The notes under the pieces were generated by a model. That model saw nothing but the letters and a program-made list of their open reading frames with translations, was not told where the DNA came from and made no database searches. Of a stretch of 64,000 nucleotides of DNA, positions 10,500-21,680 are shown in pieces. This DNA comes from Kitagawia praeruptora. Its lineage: Eukaryota > Streptophyta > Magnoliopsida > Apiales > Apiaceae. Position numbers and translations under genes: made by a program. The stretch covers positions 61,613,501 through 61,677,500 of the forward strand of contig CM075354.1 of assembly GCA_037693485.1 (NCBI GenBank), written 5' to 3'. Positions within the stretch are counted from its first letter, which is position 1, and each line of letters begins with the position of its first letter.

Positions 10500-12771
10500 T
10501 TTACCTGTCCGAATGTGACTGGCGATCACCTCCCAAGTGCATGGGAGAGATCTTTGTGGGGAGTTCCTCAGACAGAAATAAAGGTACCTTTGCTGGTTCC
10601 CGATAGATTCGTCTGCATGTGTTATAAGTTAGTTATCAATTTTTTTTATTCTAGCTCAAGACATAAACTTTTAAGAAAGAAAAGAAACATGAAAATATAT
10701 AATATACCTTTGGCTTGGCTGGAGGTCCATTGATTAATCACTAGGTGCTTCATGTTCTTCCATGCCTAATCTTTTTCGGGGCAACATGATACAAAACCAC
10801 TAGAACATTTTACTACTAATAAATTACGTACTAATTCATCAAACTAATTATGTTAATATTTTACAAAAATAAATAAATTAAATATAAAGTAATACTACAT
10901 TGCATCAAAATGTACTCACGGATGTGTAAAGAAATACGAAGAAAAAATTCAATAAGATGATAAGGATACAAACCACATAACAGCCCAATCACAAGTGTTA
11001 CCACATGAATTTTATACAGAGATGCATAGAAAATGAGCGAGTTTCATTAGCAAAAAACAAGAAAGAAAATGACCCAAAAGGATTTTCACTTTTGCAAACA
11101 ATTCAAAAGTTTTGATGTCTGAAATATTCTAATATCATGTAAAATTCTAATTTCGAATCATGTAAAATTTTAGTTCAATAAAAAATTAGTACTCCTCAAT
11201 TCAAAAGGTACTTGTGAATAACTACATACATATAATCTGCTCAAATTATATAAATTGGTTATCTTTTTTATTATTTTCACTCATTAATATCATATTCACA
11301 AAAAAAAATGAATAATTAATCAATTCAATTAATAAAAAAAATGAAAAGGTGAGATCAATAGTAGAAAGAAGAAACAAAAAATAGAGACAAGAATAGATAA
11401 CCAAGATTTTGATAAGAAAAAACATAATTATGTCACATTAAATTAATTGAATCCAATATCAAAACCATATTATTTAGCAAAAAAGTTCAAAATAACAAAC
11501 AGCAGTGAAATGTAAAGATGACAGTTCATCTAGTCATATGTAAATATGGCAAATTTACAATAACAAAACAACTCATATACATATAAACATAAATTTCTGG
11601 AGATGCATAATATTGATATAAAAATACGTAATGTTGATATATAAATACGTGACTATACATAAATATAGGAAAAAAATTTTGTGACTGACTGTACATAAAT
11701 ATAGGAAAAAAAAGGTTTAGAATATAGTAATGAGAAGATAGTAATGAAAGAAAAAAAAATTATATTATAATGACAGAGAAGAAGGGGGAAAGGAATTGAA
11801 CTTTTCTTGGAATTGAAGAAGGAGAGTAGGGGTAAAGAGAAAAAGGGTGAAAGGAATTGAACTTTTCTTATAACTTTTCTTGGCCAAATTTTAATATATA
11901 GATGCCAAATTTTAATACCTAGATACACTCTAACGGTAACATAACGTATATGTCAGTTTTTAGGTTCATTTTGAATATTTTAAAATTTTAGAAAGCGCCA
12001 TAATATAAATTCAAAAATTTTAGTGTCCGCCAAAATTAAATTTGACATGTGCACATTGTAATGTGATTGTAATGTGATTGTAATGTGGTTGTTTTGTCAC
12101 TATATTATAAAAATTTTATTAAAATAATTTTTTGCAAAATTCTTTTAATGTTATTTTGAATTATACTTTTCATACTAAATAATAATAAAATAATTAGTAA
12201 ATTTACTTATAATAGTAATTGATGAATTTGTTGATATATATTTCATTGGTTTGAATTGTATAAATTTAATTAATTTAATTGTTGATGAAATTTTACAATT
12301 TTGTAATTTTCAATTTTTTTAATTTGTGTTATGTTATAATTTTTAAATTTTATATTATGTTTCTTTGTTGGGTTCTTAAATCTTTTTACAACTATAGTAT
12401 TGCGTCAACATTTTTCGTAAAATAATAATATGATAAAATAGAAAAATTGTTTTTCAATATATTTGCATTTTTTTTGTTTATTTATGTTTTTAATATAAAT
12501 TTAAGAAATGTTTTTATTGAAGAATTTAATAGCAAATATTTTATGTTATAGTATTTATTATACTTATATACTTGAGACATTAGCAAATATTTTATGTTAT
12601 AGTATTTATTATACTTATATACTTGTATTTATTCAAAAGTTTGGTTTAGCATATTTTTTGGGATGGTTTTTATTTTATTTTCTTAAATTTTACATGATAT
12701 ACTTGAAAAATGTTGGTACTATATTTGTATTAGTATTTTTTTATTATTTTTTTATATAACATACGTGGTAG
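10500..12771. other. AT-rich non-genic stretch, copy A
   Basis: No gene is supported. Small direct repeats are visible: two copies of a segment of about 45 bp near 11,650-11,720, two copies of GGAATTGAACTTTTCTT near 11,780-11,880, three of an 11-mer TAATGTGATTG near 12,057-12,087, and a 51-bp repeat at 12,531-12,631. An exon-like piece around 10,515-10,582 ends in a GT donor, but I cannot assign it. Confidence 0.5.
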
Positions 12772-12929
12772 TCCAAGAATATTTTAGATTTTTTTTACAT
12801 GTATTTAAGTTATCTAAGAATTATTTAAAAGAATTTATGATTTTTTTATATGTGTGGATTTTTTTTATTAGGTGTTTTTGAAATTTTTTAAAATAATAAA
12901 AGGTAATAATTTGTTTCATTTATTTAAAA
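12159..12929. other. Segment of about 771 bp present in copy A only
   Basis: Copies A and B align up to TTAATGTTATTTTG (12,158 in A) and resume at TTGATATTTCTG (about 12,930). In B the gap is filled by about 24 bp unrelated to either flank. Loss with filler is typical of end-joining repair, so deletion in B is more likely than insertion in A. Confidence 0.75.
12531..12631. repeat. 51-bp direct repeat, about two copies
   Basis: AGCAAATATTTTATGTTATA and the following sequence recur 51 bp later with no visible mismatch over about 45 bp. This makes an artefactual open frame with a repeated peptide. It is present only in copy A because the surrounding segment is missing from B. Confidence 0.85.
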
Positions 12930-13588
12930 TTTGATATTTCTGATTATGTCTATTTATTTAATTTTGGGATATTTATGTGAAAATATGTTATACAATTCCT
13001 TTTTGTTTTTCGAAAAAGAGTACTTTTTTATGTTTTTGTGATAGTTTTTATTTGTTCTATTTGCATTATTTTTGAGTTTTTTTTGTGTATTTTAGTTTTC
13101 TAAATTTAGTATATCTCTTAAAATTGAGAGAATTACCAAAATGCCTATTTTTCCTAAGTTTTTGCCCAAAATACTGATTTTGAAAAAAATGGCCCGAAAT
13201 ACCGACGGGATACGGAGTTTCGGCCTCCGTATTACCCTAATACGGTACACCGTGTACCGTCTTATGCATGATACGGAACACGGTCTTCCGTGTTATGCAT
13301 GATATGGAACACGGTGTTCCGTGTTAGGTGGGTGCGCATCACTGTCACGGAACACCGTCCACCGTATCATGCATAACACGGAAGACGGAGCTCCGTATCA
13401 TGCCCTGTTACGGAGGACGCTTCTCCGCATCACACCCCTATCACGGTACACGATGTACCGTGTCCCGTCAGTAAAAAGGGCCATCCAGTTTCCCAGGTAA
13501 TTATTTTGGGCCTTCACCCCTTAAAATTTGTGTTTGTTTTGTTGATCACAATTTGTTGATTTATATGTCATTTCCAAATATCACCCTT
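12772..13588. repeat. Repeat copy interrupted by a MITE, copy A
   Basis: 12,772-13,588 is homologous to 37,521-37,942 from TCCAAGAATATTTTAG to AAATATCACCCTT. The difference is the 395-bp MITE plus its 9-bp duplication. The two copies otherwise differ by a few bases. No coding potential. Confidence 0.85.
13126..13520. mobile_element. 395-bp Mutator-like MITE with iterated palindromes, copy A
   Basis: The element is flanked by the perfect 9-bp direct repeat CTTAAAATT (13,117-13,125 and 13,521-13,529). The related locus at 37,864-37,872 has a single CTTAAAATT and no insert, so it is the empty site. The termini form an imperfect inverted repeat (about 12 of 17 bp, GAGAGAATTACCAAAAT against GGGTGAAGGCCCAAAAT). 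The inside is GC-richer than its surroundings and contains seven or eight near-palindromes of about 19-20 bp of the form ACGG...CCGT, separated by ATCATGCATAA-like spacers. There is no open frame of note. Confidence 0.8.
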
Positions 13589-14242
13589 TTTATTTCATTT
13601 AATGTTAAAAAAATTGTACTTATTTTTAATATGTTTTTCTGTTTGTTTTTATTTATTCTAAATTATATCAGTGTTTTCTGTTAATTTTAGTTTTTTGCTT
13701 TAATTTTTTTTATGGTTTGTTTTGTAAATTATATTTTATCTTATAAAATTATTTTAAACCAGAATTCTTTTTTTGAAATTCCAACTATAAACATTGTAAA
13801 ATAGTTGTTATGAAGTAAAAATAATTCTAGTGTCCTAACGACCACCATCAAAATCCCCTTACAACCACTAGACGACCATCAAATATGCTTGTATACTTAG
13901 GCATTTTCTTGATAAAATTAAATCCAAAAGTTCAAGTGATTTAGCTAAACAATGTAATAATAATTTTCTCAACAAACATTGTAAGTTGGAATTAATTCAA
14001 GTCAAACCATCAATATAACACATATTTTTATAAATAAATTTTAAAAAATGTGGTTCCTGATATTAGTGTGCCCCTTGGGGATGGCCTAGCTCTACTCCCC
14101 CCTAGCTCTACTCCCCGACTCTGCGACTACTAACGATTTGTCAACTCAAAACAGCAGGGATATGCCTAGCTCTACTCCCGCGCTCTGCGACTACTAACGA
14201 TTTGGTTACTCAAAACAGCAGGATGCCCTAATCATTTGGATG
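13589..14242. other. AT-rich flank with 64-bp direct repeat
   Basis: No gene is seen. A 64-bp-period direct repeat covers 14,101-14,223 (CTAGCTCTACTCCC and CTCTGCGACTACTAACGATT occur in both copies, with a partial third start at 14,086). The Tat element begins immediately after it. Confidence 0.7.
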
Positions 14243-14247
14243 AGATG

Positions 14248-14648
14248 TGTTACGACTGGATTCTGCCGGGTAACGATTCAGTCGGACCTACAGAAGAAGA
14301 ATGCGAGGGTTTGGCCCCCCGATTCACCTCCGATGTGAGAATAAGTCAGTCGGTTCTTTGTAAGTAATTTGAACGTAGAGAACTTGTGTTTTTTGTGTGT
14401 AATTGTGTGTGAATGAATATCTCAAACCTGAATAACCTTATTCTCTTCTCCTCCGTCGGTTACCGAAGGATCCGGTGTCATGGGAGAACGTGTCCCACGT
14501 CTGTAGGATCGTGTAACCATTAGACCTTTACCATCGACCCAGCCAAACTATCATGGGCTTACTTCAGATTATGGTTGTGGGCCTTCGACCCAATCCATTC
14601 AGATGATGGGCCTTCGGTCCAGTCCATTGAATTAACTAGCCTCCAACA
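14248..14648 (-). repeat. 3' LTR of the Tat element, copy A
   Basis: This is a 401-bp LTR with TG...CA ends, which is the 3' LTR in element orientation. It matches 29,707-30,572 once the insertion in the latter is removed. No obvious polypurine tract adjoins it on the internal side. Confidence 0.92.
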
Positions 14649-15525
14649 TGTCCCTGGGATTCGTTCGGAGTTATCCTCAGGACGGAGGCCAAAGCCCAAG
14701 CCCATCTTCGGAATACCCTCTTCAGACATCTTCTTCGAATAAGAATGGCGATGGACAAAGTCAGGACGTCTCTAGGAAGTGAGTCCCTTTAATGATGATA
14801 GCTGTCTGGTCTCGAGATCTACGCTTTAATCACCACCGTTGAATTTGAAATGCTTCTTGTCCAAACGTCGCGTCTTTCTACTTAAACCCACATAGTTTCT
14901 TTTCTTTCCTTTTTACGCACACCTCATCTCTTAGATATCTAAAACAAAACCCCTAAACAGAGCATTTACCATTAGCAGAGATTGGAACTGTCATTTCATC
15001 ACCGGAAACTCCCGCTTCTCCGATTCCACTCGAAGTTTACATTCAAGAAGTCTACCCTCAAGAACTTGATCTTCTCAGCCATCTTCAAATCAGTGAGTTC
15101 CATTCTGTCCTTTTTTTTCAAATCGGTATATGTGTAGTATCTCTATTTCCATTTCTTTTGCATTATGAACCTGCATTTGATGTTTATATGTATATATCTA
15201 TTTGCATATGTGTAAAGTTACCTATATTCCTTAAGTAGAAAATACGCATGTCTTTATGTCCGTTTTTCCGGGGATTTCGGGTTTTGTCTGGAAGTTTTCT
15301 GGGCAAGAACATCCTTCGGGATCTTCAAGCCTCAAGAACTCTCTTCGGACTGTCCCAATCCTTCTTCGTAATCTTCAGACCACTTTTCACTTGTTCCTCT
15401 TTTAGACTTTAGGATGTCCCCGACCGGTCCTGGCCCGCTGTACTCGACCTTTTTCCTTTTCTCCTTTCCTTCTTTATTCTATCCGAGTACAAGGCTAATG
15501 TCTCTTCATTTCCGAATGCAGGGAC

Positions 15526-17358
15526 ATGGATCGGTCATCCGAAGGCGCAGGCCTTTCGGCCCCCTCTCCTTTTGCCGATGTTACAAAGTATCCTGCAGCA
15601 AACCTTTGGACTCTGCTAGATGAAGAGAAACTCACCCCCTTCACCGACACATACAACATTCACAAACAACATTGGTTTGTGTACGCTCCTAGGAAAAAGG
15701 AGAGGATTTACCACAACCCTCCTGTTTCTGAAACCTGCGAGGGCGTATGTACGGGCATCTCCGAAGCAGCTTTTAAGTGTGGGTTTCGGTTGCCGATACC
15801 GCCCATTTTGAAGGATTTGCTGAAAGAGATGGGCATAGCCTTAGGCCAACTCGACCCAAATAGTTTTATACACGTGAATGTTTTCCAAGCTCGTTGTCTG
15901 GCTGCTAAGGTCCATCCTCGGACTTCTTTATTCTGGCACTATTATGACTTTCGCCGCAATCCAAAGAGTTACGGCTTCTACACGGTCGCCCGTCGAACCA
16001 ATCGGGCCGACTGGGCCCAGACTAATTCAAGCAACAAAGGAACTCATGACAAATGGTTCTTTCTCTCTGGGCCTAAGATCGTCAAATACTCGATATGGAA
16101 GGACGTTGACCCAGCGAAGAGGGTCGTTATGCCCTCACTCCTAGACTCAGAGAAGCACGATTATAAGCTTCTTTGCGAGCTGAAGATGGACAAAGTTCCT
16201 TTATCAAGCAGTCGGGACAAAGACTGGCTGCTCGCCCTCTGGGGTAACGGTAACTTTTGTTTTCCTTGTGATTCTGCAAATATGTGCACTAATTAGTTTT
16301 GTCTTCGGTCAGTGTTCGATCACCTTTATTATGAATTTTTCCAACTGTTTCTTTTGTGTAGTGTCTTCCCATGAGGAGCTTGTTAAGAGAAGGTGCCAGA
16401 AGCACACAGCAAAAGAGGTGGCTGAAGCTGCTAAAGCTGCTGCTTCTGAAGCTAATGCATCCGATCCTGTAGCCGATGAGGCGGAGATGTCGGCCTCCAA
16501 CAAGAGGGAGGGAGATGCGGTCATTACACCATCGGCCACTTCTCCTTCACGAGAATTGGAGATAAGGGAGATAAACTTGATCACCCCGACCGATTCTAGG
16601 AAGAGAAGCCGATTGGGTGAGGCTGGGCGGAAGGTACACGCCCCTCAGTGGGGAGTTTTGGAAACTGACAGAATGATTGCCCCCGTTCTGCAATCATCCA
16701 CTGGCGTCGGCCCCGATCTCTGCCGTGGTCTCATCCTACCAACCGATAGACCGACATTCGCCCAGGCGGACGACCTTGAGGCTTGAACCAAGATGATGGC
16801 CCTACTCTCTATGGTGAGCTTTTTTCCTCCTTGGTATTATCCATTTTACTTGCCTTCAACATTTAATTCTCTTCCCATGTTTGTTTTCAGGGTGTCTCCT
16901 GGTCGGCTATTTTTACCGAACGGATTGAAGGAATGTAGGCTAAGTTGAAGGGGGTTGACCAGCTGGAAATCCGTGCGGTCAAAGCTGAAGAGGACCTCCG
17001 GAATTCCACTTCCGAGCTAGAGAGGGTAACCGGTCAAGCTAATTCTTTGAAGACCGAGAATGAGGCCCTGAAGGCGTAGTTGGAAGAGATGGATGTCTTG
17101 AAAAAGTGCATCGACTGGATGAACCAACAACTCAAAGCCTCAAGGAAGAACATCTGAAAGCTGAAAAAGACCCTCGACCTTACCGAAGAGAGGTGCTACC
17201 AAATGGGTTACGACGATGCCGTGCTAAAAGCTAATGCTGCTGGCTTCGATCACACCAAGCTGCTGGACGAGACTATGACAGATCCAGTTGGTCGGAATGA
17301 TGCAGATGTACCTTTGGTAGTCTCTTCGGGTGAAGATGAGGCGCTTTCTGATTGTTAA
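15526..17358 (+). pseudogene. Antisense gene of the Tat element (PF04195-like), copy A
   Basis: This lies opposite to gag-pol, between the 3' LTR and integrase. Three exons keep one frame: 15,526-16,243, 16,362-16,813 and 16,891-17,358, with GT...AG introns and phases that match. Exon 1 encodes a globular domain (HWFVYAPRKKERIYHNPP; FWHYYDFRRNPKSYGFYTV) resembling the plant 'putative gypsy type transposon' domain (Pfam PF04195). Exon 2 has an Ala/Glu-rich linker and a basic RKRSR patch that could be a nuclear signal. Exon 3 predicts a coiled coil and ends with an acidic tail. In-frame stops: TGA 16,784 (copy A only), TAG 16,936, TAG 17,077 and TGA 17,155. Each is one C-to-T change from a Gln or Arg codon. 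Additional antisense frames are known in Tat elements; their function is unknown. Confidence 0.72.
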
Positions 17359-17499
17359 TATTTATGTTATGTTGGCCTTCGTGCCTTGCTCTGTTTAACT
17401 CTACCTTTGGGCTTAAATTTGTGCCTTCGGGATTTTTTATATTTAACTATGCCTTCGGGCTTGCTATTTTCGCCTTCGGGCAATTTAAGTTTGCCTTAG

Positions 17500-17818
17500 C
17501 ATAATTTATTCTTATTGTTATGCATCTTCGGTATTTCTTTACCTTAGCTTTCGTCTTTATGCATCTTCGACGTCTTTTTGCCTAAGCATAAAATTTTTCA
17601 TTTTTATGCAGCTTCGACTTTGTTTTTCTTTAGCATAATTATTTTCATTTTTATGCGTCTTCGGCCTGATATTGCCTTAGCATAATTACTTTCATTTTTA
17701 TGCATCTTCGGCTTTGTTTTGCCTTAGCATAATTATTTTCATTTTTATGCGTCTTCGGCCTGATATTGCCTTACCATAATTACTTTCATTTTTATGCATC
17801 TTCGGCTTCAGCCTAGCA
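17500..17818 (+). repeat. 47-bp minisatellite in the Tat 3' region, copy A
   Basis: Tandem monomers of about 47 bp carry the core TTTTATGCATCTTCGGC plus GCCTTAGCATAATTA. In the better preserved part they alternate in a 94-bp two-monomer order (GCGTCTTCGGCCTGATATT, then GCATCTTCGGCTTTG). The left part is degenerate. The array follows the antisense gene and is non-coding. Confidence 0.82.
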
Positions 17819-17879
17819 AGTATGTGAATTTTTTGTCGTAACCTAGCTGCCCCCTAGTATTTAAGGGGTTTTGTAAATG

Positions 17880-18120
17880 ATTAAGGTCCCGTTCGGTCGG
17901 CTGAAAAAATATTTCCTCCTGACCTTAGTTAATGTCAAAGCAACTTAAATACTAAGACATTTTTGTAAGGGTCCAAATTTCATTCGGTCAGCCCCAAATT
18001 TGGATTCTTAAATCGTATTATACTTGAACACTAAAAATAAATTAGAGGGCCCGTGTTTTATTCGGTCGGCCCCAAACATGGGCCCGTTAAGCTTAATATT
18101 GTGTACTTAACCTTTTGGCT
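17880..18120 (+). repeat. Diverged TTCGGTCGGCCCC repeats, copy A
   Basis: Three imperfect copies of a block of about 70 bp, each with a CATTCGGTCAGCCCC-like core and a short GGGCCC or CCAAATTTGG-type dyad, lie between the minisatellite and the integrase end. They may be part of the 3' untranslated zone of the antisense gene. Confidence 0.4.
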
Positions 18121-18294
18121 ACAAATGTACTTAGCTTAATAACAGCAGATAAAAAATGGAGCAAAAAATCTTTCATTAATCATGCAACTCTTAAATAGTT
18201 TTGATTACAGATTGATGCTAGCTTAGGGAATTCAGAATAAACTTACATGAAACAAAGTACCGAATTAAAAAGCAGTAAAATGCATCCAGTAAGC

Positions 18295-19563
18295 TTACTG
18301 GTAAAAATGGCGAAGGCGAGCGGCGTGCCAAGTGTTTTTGACTGGGCTACCGTCCGAATGGGCTAATTTGTAGGTGCCTGGCCGGACCACTTCAATCACC
18401 ACATAAGGGCCCTCCCAGTTCGGCATAAGTTTGCCTTGCTTGGTCGGCATAGATGTTGCCAGCTCCCGTAGAACCAAATCCCCTACTTGGAAAGACCTCT
18501 TCTTAACACCAGAATCATAGTACTGTGCCTCTTGGAGCTGGTACCTTAAGTTTCTTTGATAAGCTGCTTCCCTTTCTTCTTCCAGCAAATCAACGTTCGC
18601 CCGGAGTCCAAATTCATTTGCTTCCACATTAAATACCTAGGTTAGGTAAGATTCTAAACCAACTTCTAACATGAATTTCTTTGTTGCTTCTTCGGTAATG
18701 GCTGAGAGAGGTCTGGCTTCTATCCACTTGGTCATGTAGTCGATCGCCACAATGCAATACTTGTCTTGTTTGGTACTGGTGGGTAAGATTCCCACGATGT
18801 CGACCGCCCATATAGTGAATGGGATGGGACTAAGGACCGAAGACATCTCTTCAGGAGGTTGCTTCGGGATTGTGCTGAACAACTGACACTGTTTGCATTT
18901 TTTGGCATATTCAGTAGCGTCTTCTTTCATTTTTGGCCAGAAAAATCCTTGCTTGAGAATCTTGAAGGCCAAGTACCTTCCTGCCAAATGTTCCCCACAA
19001 ATTCCCTCATGAACTGTCTCGAGGGCTAATTGTTGCTCTTCTTCGTCTAGGCATCGAAGCAATGGTTGGCTCGCTGACCTTCTGAACAAACGGCCCCCGA
19101 CCAAAGTATAATTCACCGACCGATGCTTTATTTTCTGTTCTTCCCTTCGGTCAAGTGGTAGAGTACCCTTTTCCAAGAATGCCCTGATGGGAGTCATCCA
19201 GTTAACCCATTGGTGAATTTCCATACATTGCTTTTTGTCTATCGAAGGCGTCTTTACTTCGGTCAGATAGATTGACCCATTTAAGTTTTGGGTTTCTACC
19301 GAAGCTAGCCTTGAAAGAGCGTCTGCCCGACTGTTGTTCTCTCTAGCTACTTGAGTTAATTCAAATGATTCAAACAATAAAGATTGTTCGCGTACCTTAA
19401 GGGCGTAGGCCTTGGTTCTGGGATCTTTTTGTCCGTATTCCCCTGAAAACTGTTTCACCACTAACATTGAGTCGCTGAATACCCTTAAGTGCTTAACTTC
19501 CAATTTTTTTGCTAAATCCAAACCTGCCAAAAGCGCTTCGTACTCGGCTTCATTGTTCGTCAA
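18295..19563 (-). pseudogene. Tat second RNase H and integrase with core deletion, copy A
   Basis: The upper part (19,563 downward) encodes an archaeal-type RNase H: TNNEAEYEALLAGL, FSDSMLVV and RADALSRLAS are diagnostic. Integrase follows, with the HHCC zinc finger (HEGICGEH ... KKCKQCQ) and the first catalytic Asp (WAVDIVG). The frame then jumps from EEATKKFM to LEVGLESY. The part of the core that should carry the second Asp and the Glu is absent, and a TAG follows at 18,637-18,639. After that stop, 18,627-18,295 keeps the same frame and encodes the C-terminal domain (VGDLVLRE; WEGPYVV). Catalysis is not possible. Copy B has the same deletion, so it predates the duplication. Confidence 0.88.
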
Positions 19564-19602
19564 CGGGAAAGTGAACCTGATAGCTTGACATATTTCGAAT
19601 CC

Positions 19603-19944
19603 TTATGGGCTTGTCAGAATTAACCCTGCCCCACATTTTTCCTTGGCAACTGACCCATCAACAAACAACTTCCATTTTCCTGGTGCCTGAATTAGCTGCT
19701 CTTCGGGAGCCAAGTCATTCGGCCCCGAGAAAGAGCATTCCACCATAAAATCTATGAGTGCTTGGGCTTTGATCGAAGTCCTTGGCGTATACTCTAAATC
19801 ATGTTCCCCCAGTTCGATCGCCCAAGCAACTACTCTGTCCGACGCCTCCGGCCTTTGCAAGATTTTCTTTAAAGGCTGGTCCGTTACTACCTTGATCGTC
19901 CTTCCTTGGAAATAGTGCCTTAACTTTCTTGCGGCCATTACCAA
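19603..19944 (-). pseudogene. Tat RNase H C-terminal part and start of second RNase H, copy A
   Basis: This encodes the end of the retroviral-type RNase H/connection (RKLRHYFQGRTIKVVTDQPL) and the first strand of the second RNase H (WKLFVDGSVAKEKCGAGLIL, with the first catalytic Asp). An in-frame TAA at 19,603-19,605 ends it; the next block continues in the same frame. The upstream part of the protein is on the other side of the CACTA insertion, at 26,203 and above. Confidence 0.85.
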
Positions 19945-19960
19945 CCCATAGGCGAACTTC

Positions 19961-20345
19961 CACTAGTACAGATTTGGCTTTTAGCGTCGGTTAAAATAGG
20001 CTTTTGGCGTCGGTTTTCTGGCATAGTACATGTAGGCGACACTATAAGTACATGTTTTAAGCGTCGGTTGATTTGCCGATGCATATCAGCTACCAAAAGC
20101 GTCGGTTGATTAAAAAGCCGACGCATATGAGTTACCAACAGCGTCGGTTGCATAAATAACCGACGCATATTGTCATGTTTGAGGCGTCGGCTAATTAAAC
20201 AACCGACGCATAAAACCTGTTATAAGCGTCGCAGTATTGAAGAACCGTGGCTTAAAGGCATGTTATAGGCGACGATTATTCCCAGAATCGTGGCTTAAAG
20301 GCATGTTATAGGCGATGGTTATTCCCAGAATCGTGGCACAAAGTC
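19961..20345. repeat. CACTA left subterminal repeat array, copy A
   Basis: About eight GCGTCGG-type motifs in about 300 bp, at least three of them paired with a following CCGACGC to give stem-loops of about 30 bp. Subterminal arrays in CACTA elements are the known binding sites of the element's own DNA-binding protein. Confidence 0.85.
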
Positions 20346-21099
20346 AATTTTTTTTTAAAAAAAAAAATATTACAATTTAAATATTAAAATTTACAAATTA
20401 AATATTACAAAAACCACATTATATATAAAAACTAGCTTGAAAGTATACAAGATATAAATGTGATTTTATTAATAAAATACATTAGATAACTCTACAATAT
20501 TTCAACTTTCATCAATTTTGCAATATATCAACTTACTGTTGTGTACATCAACTAACTAAACTGCTTCCATCCCTACCATTATGGGCAGTGGATAATTACA
20601 AAGATAAAGAAGTCTATTTTCTAAGGAAATAGAACTGTTCATAAATCCGTATTTTCTACAAAAGTTATTGCAGGTTTAGTAGAAGAGGTGCTAGCTGGCC
20701 ACATCAATTTGCCGCATTTGTTACCTTGTTTAGAGTCTTTTCGTCATCTTTTCGTCTTCTGTGAGATTAGATGCAAGAGGATACGGAAAGACAACAACTG
20801 GTTGTGATGTATTGGGAGTGTTATGAGCTCCTGGAAGTTAAATAGTAGTGTATATTACAATAGTGATTCAAGAATGATCTCAAAGAACTACTCACTATAT
20901 AATGTGAAAATATAACTCAGAATATAGAAATGCTATTGACGGAGATCTAAAGGATAACAAGAATTACATTTACTGACTAAATCAAATAAGATAAGGTTTT
21001 CCAGGAAAATCACAAGTCATAACTAATAACTAATAACTCAATAATGACACAGAAAGAACAATTAATCAGCTAAGAAACAAGAGGTCAGGGAAAACTCAC
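20346..21099. other. CACTA interior without assignable sequence
   Basis: AT-rich. A GC-richer stretch at about 20,680-20,790 could be another exon remnant, but I cannot assign a frame or family. Nothing else is seen. Confidence 0.4.
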
Positions 21100-21202
21100 T
21101 AGCTTGTATTGAATAGGCATGACAAATCCTTCAAGGAGACGCTTTGCATTATCTAATTTTATGCTTTCCAACTACAAATCTGGACTACCGCTTATGATAT
21201 CC
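21100..21202 (-). pseudogene. Captured exon-like segment, family unknown, copy A
   Basis: Minus strand, TTGCAG acceptor and GTGAGT donor. The frame reads DIISGSPDL, stop, then LESIKLDNAKRLLEGFVM. It looks like coding sequence with one nonsense change. I do not recognise the protein. It lies downstream of the eRF3 exons in the same orientation. Confidence 0.45.
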
Positions 21203-21473
21203 CTGCAACCACAACACATAAATATAATACGTCACATCAATCTAGATGAAACTTTCGTCTGTTCAATGAATGCATTGTGTTACAAGAACAGAAGATGCTC
21301 TGTGCTTGATAATCGATATCACTGCACTATTAATTTTAATAACAAGACATATTTTTAAAAATAATATATAGTTCTAAATGAGTATAATGTAACCTTGCAA
21401 CTTAACACTTGCATAGCCTTCAGCAAAATAGTACAAACTTACAAATTCAGTGTACAGTAGAATATAAAAGCAC

Positions 21474-21560
21474 CAACACTGCAAAGGACGAAACCCGACA
21501 ATATATCCTCTTCCTCAATCCCAGATAATCTGACCCGTAAATTCTCCCCGGGTCCAGCTA
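21474..21560 (-). pseudogene. eRF3 release factor exon fragment b, copy A
   Basis: Minus strand; reads AGPGENLRVRLSGIEEEDIL followed by SGFVLCSV, then a GT donor. This is the second beta-barrel region of eRF3 (the eRF1-partner GTPase of translation termination), where GENLRVRL and SGIEEEDILSGFVL are characteristic. It follows exon fragment a in gene order, about 120 bp downstream, so an eRF3 segment including an intron was probably captured as genomic DNA rather than as cDNA. Confidence 0.85.
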
Positions 21561-21680
21561 GCTTAACTTAATCCTCGTCATAATATACTGCAAACACTTT
21601 CACATGAGTCTGTACATCAATAACTAAAAGTCAATCCTAGAATAACTGTCACTCAGTTTACGATAGGGGTAAAGATGTAC

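Noticed and set aside
11653..11928. Phe/Ser-rich minus-strand frame (and copy at 52,430-52,705) as a membrane protein gene
   Set aside because: Low-complexity translation of purine-rich repeats, with no family resemblance.
12508..12759. 83-codon frame with repeated peptide
   Set aside because: It arises from the 51-bp direct repeat in AT-rich DNA and is absent from copy B.
15414..15623. Plus-strand frame starting MSPTGPGPLYST as the true start of the antisense gene
   Set aside because: It is in a different frame from the conserved exon. The ATG at 15,526 opens the frame that continues through the spliced exons.
17500..17818. 47-bp repeats as a CRISPR-like array
   Set aside because: Plant context, contiguous monomers without unique spacers, and location inside a Tat retrotransposon.
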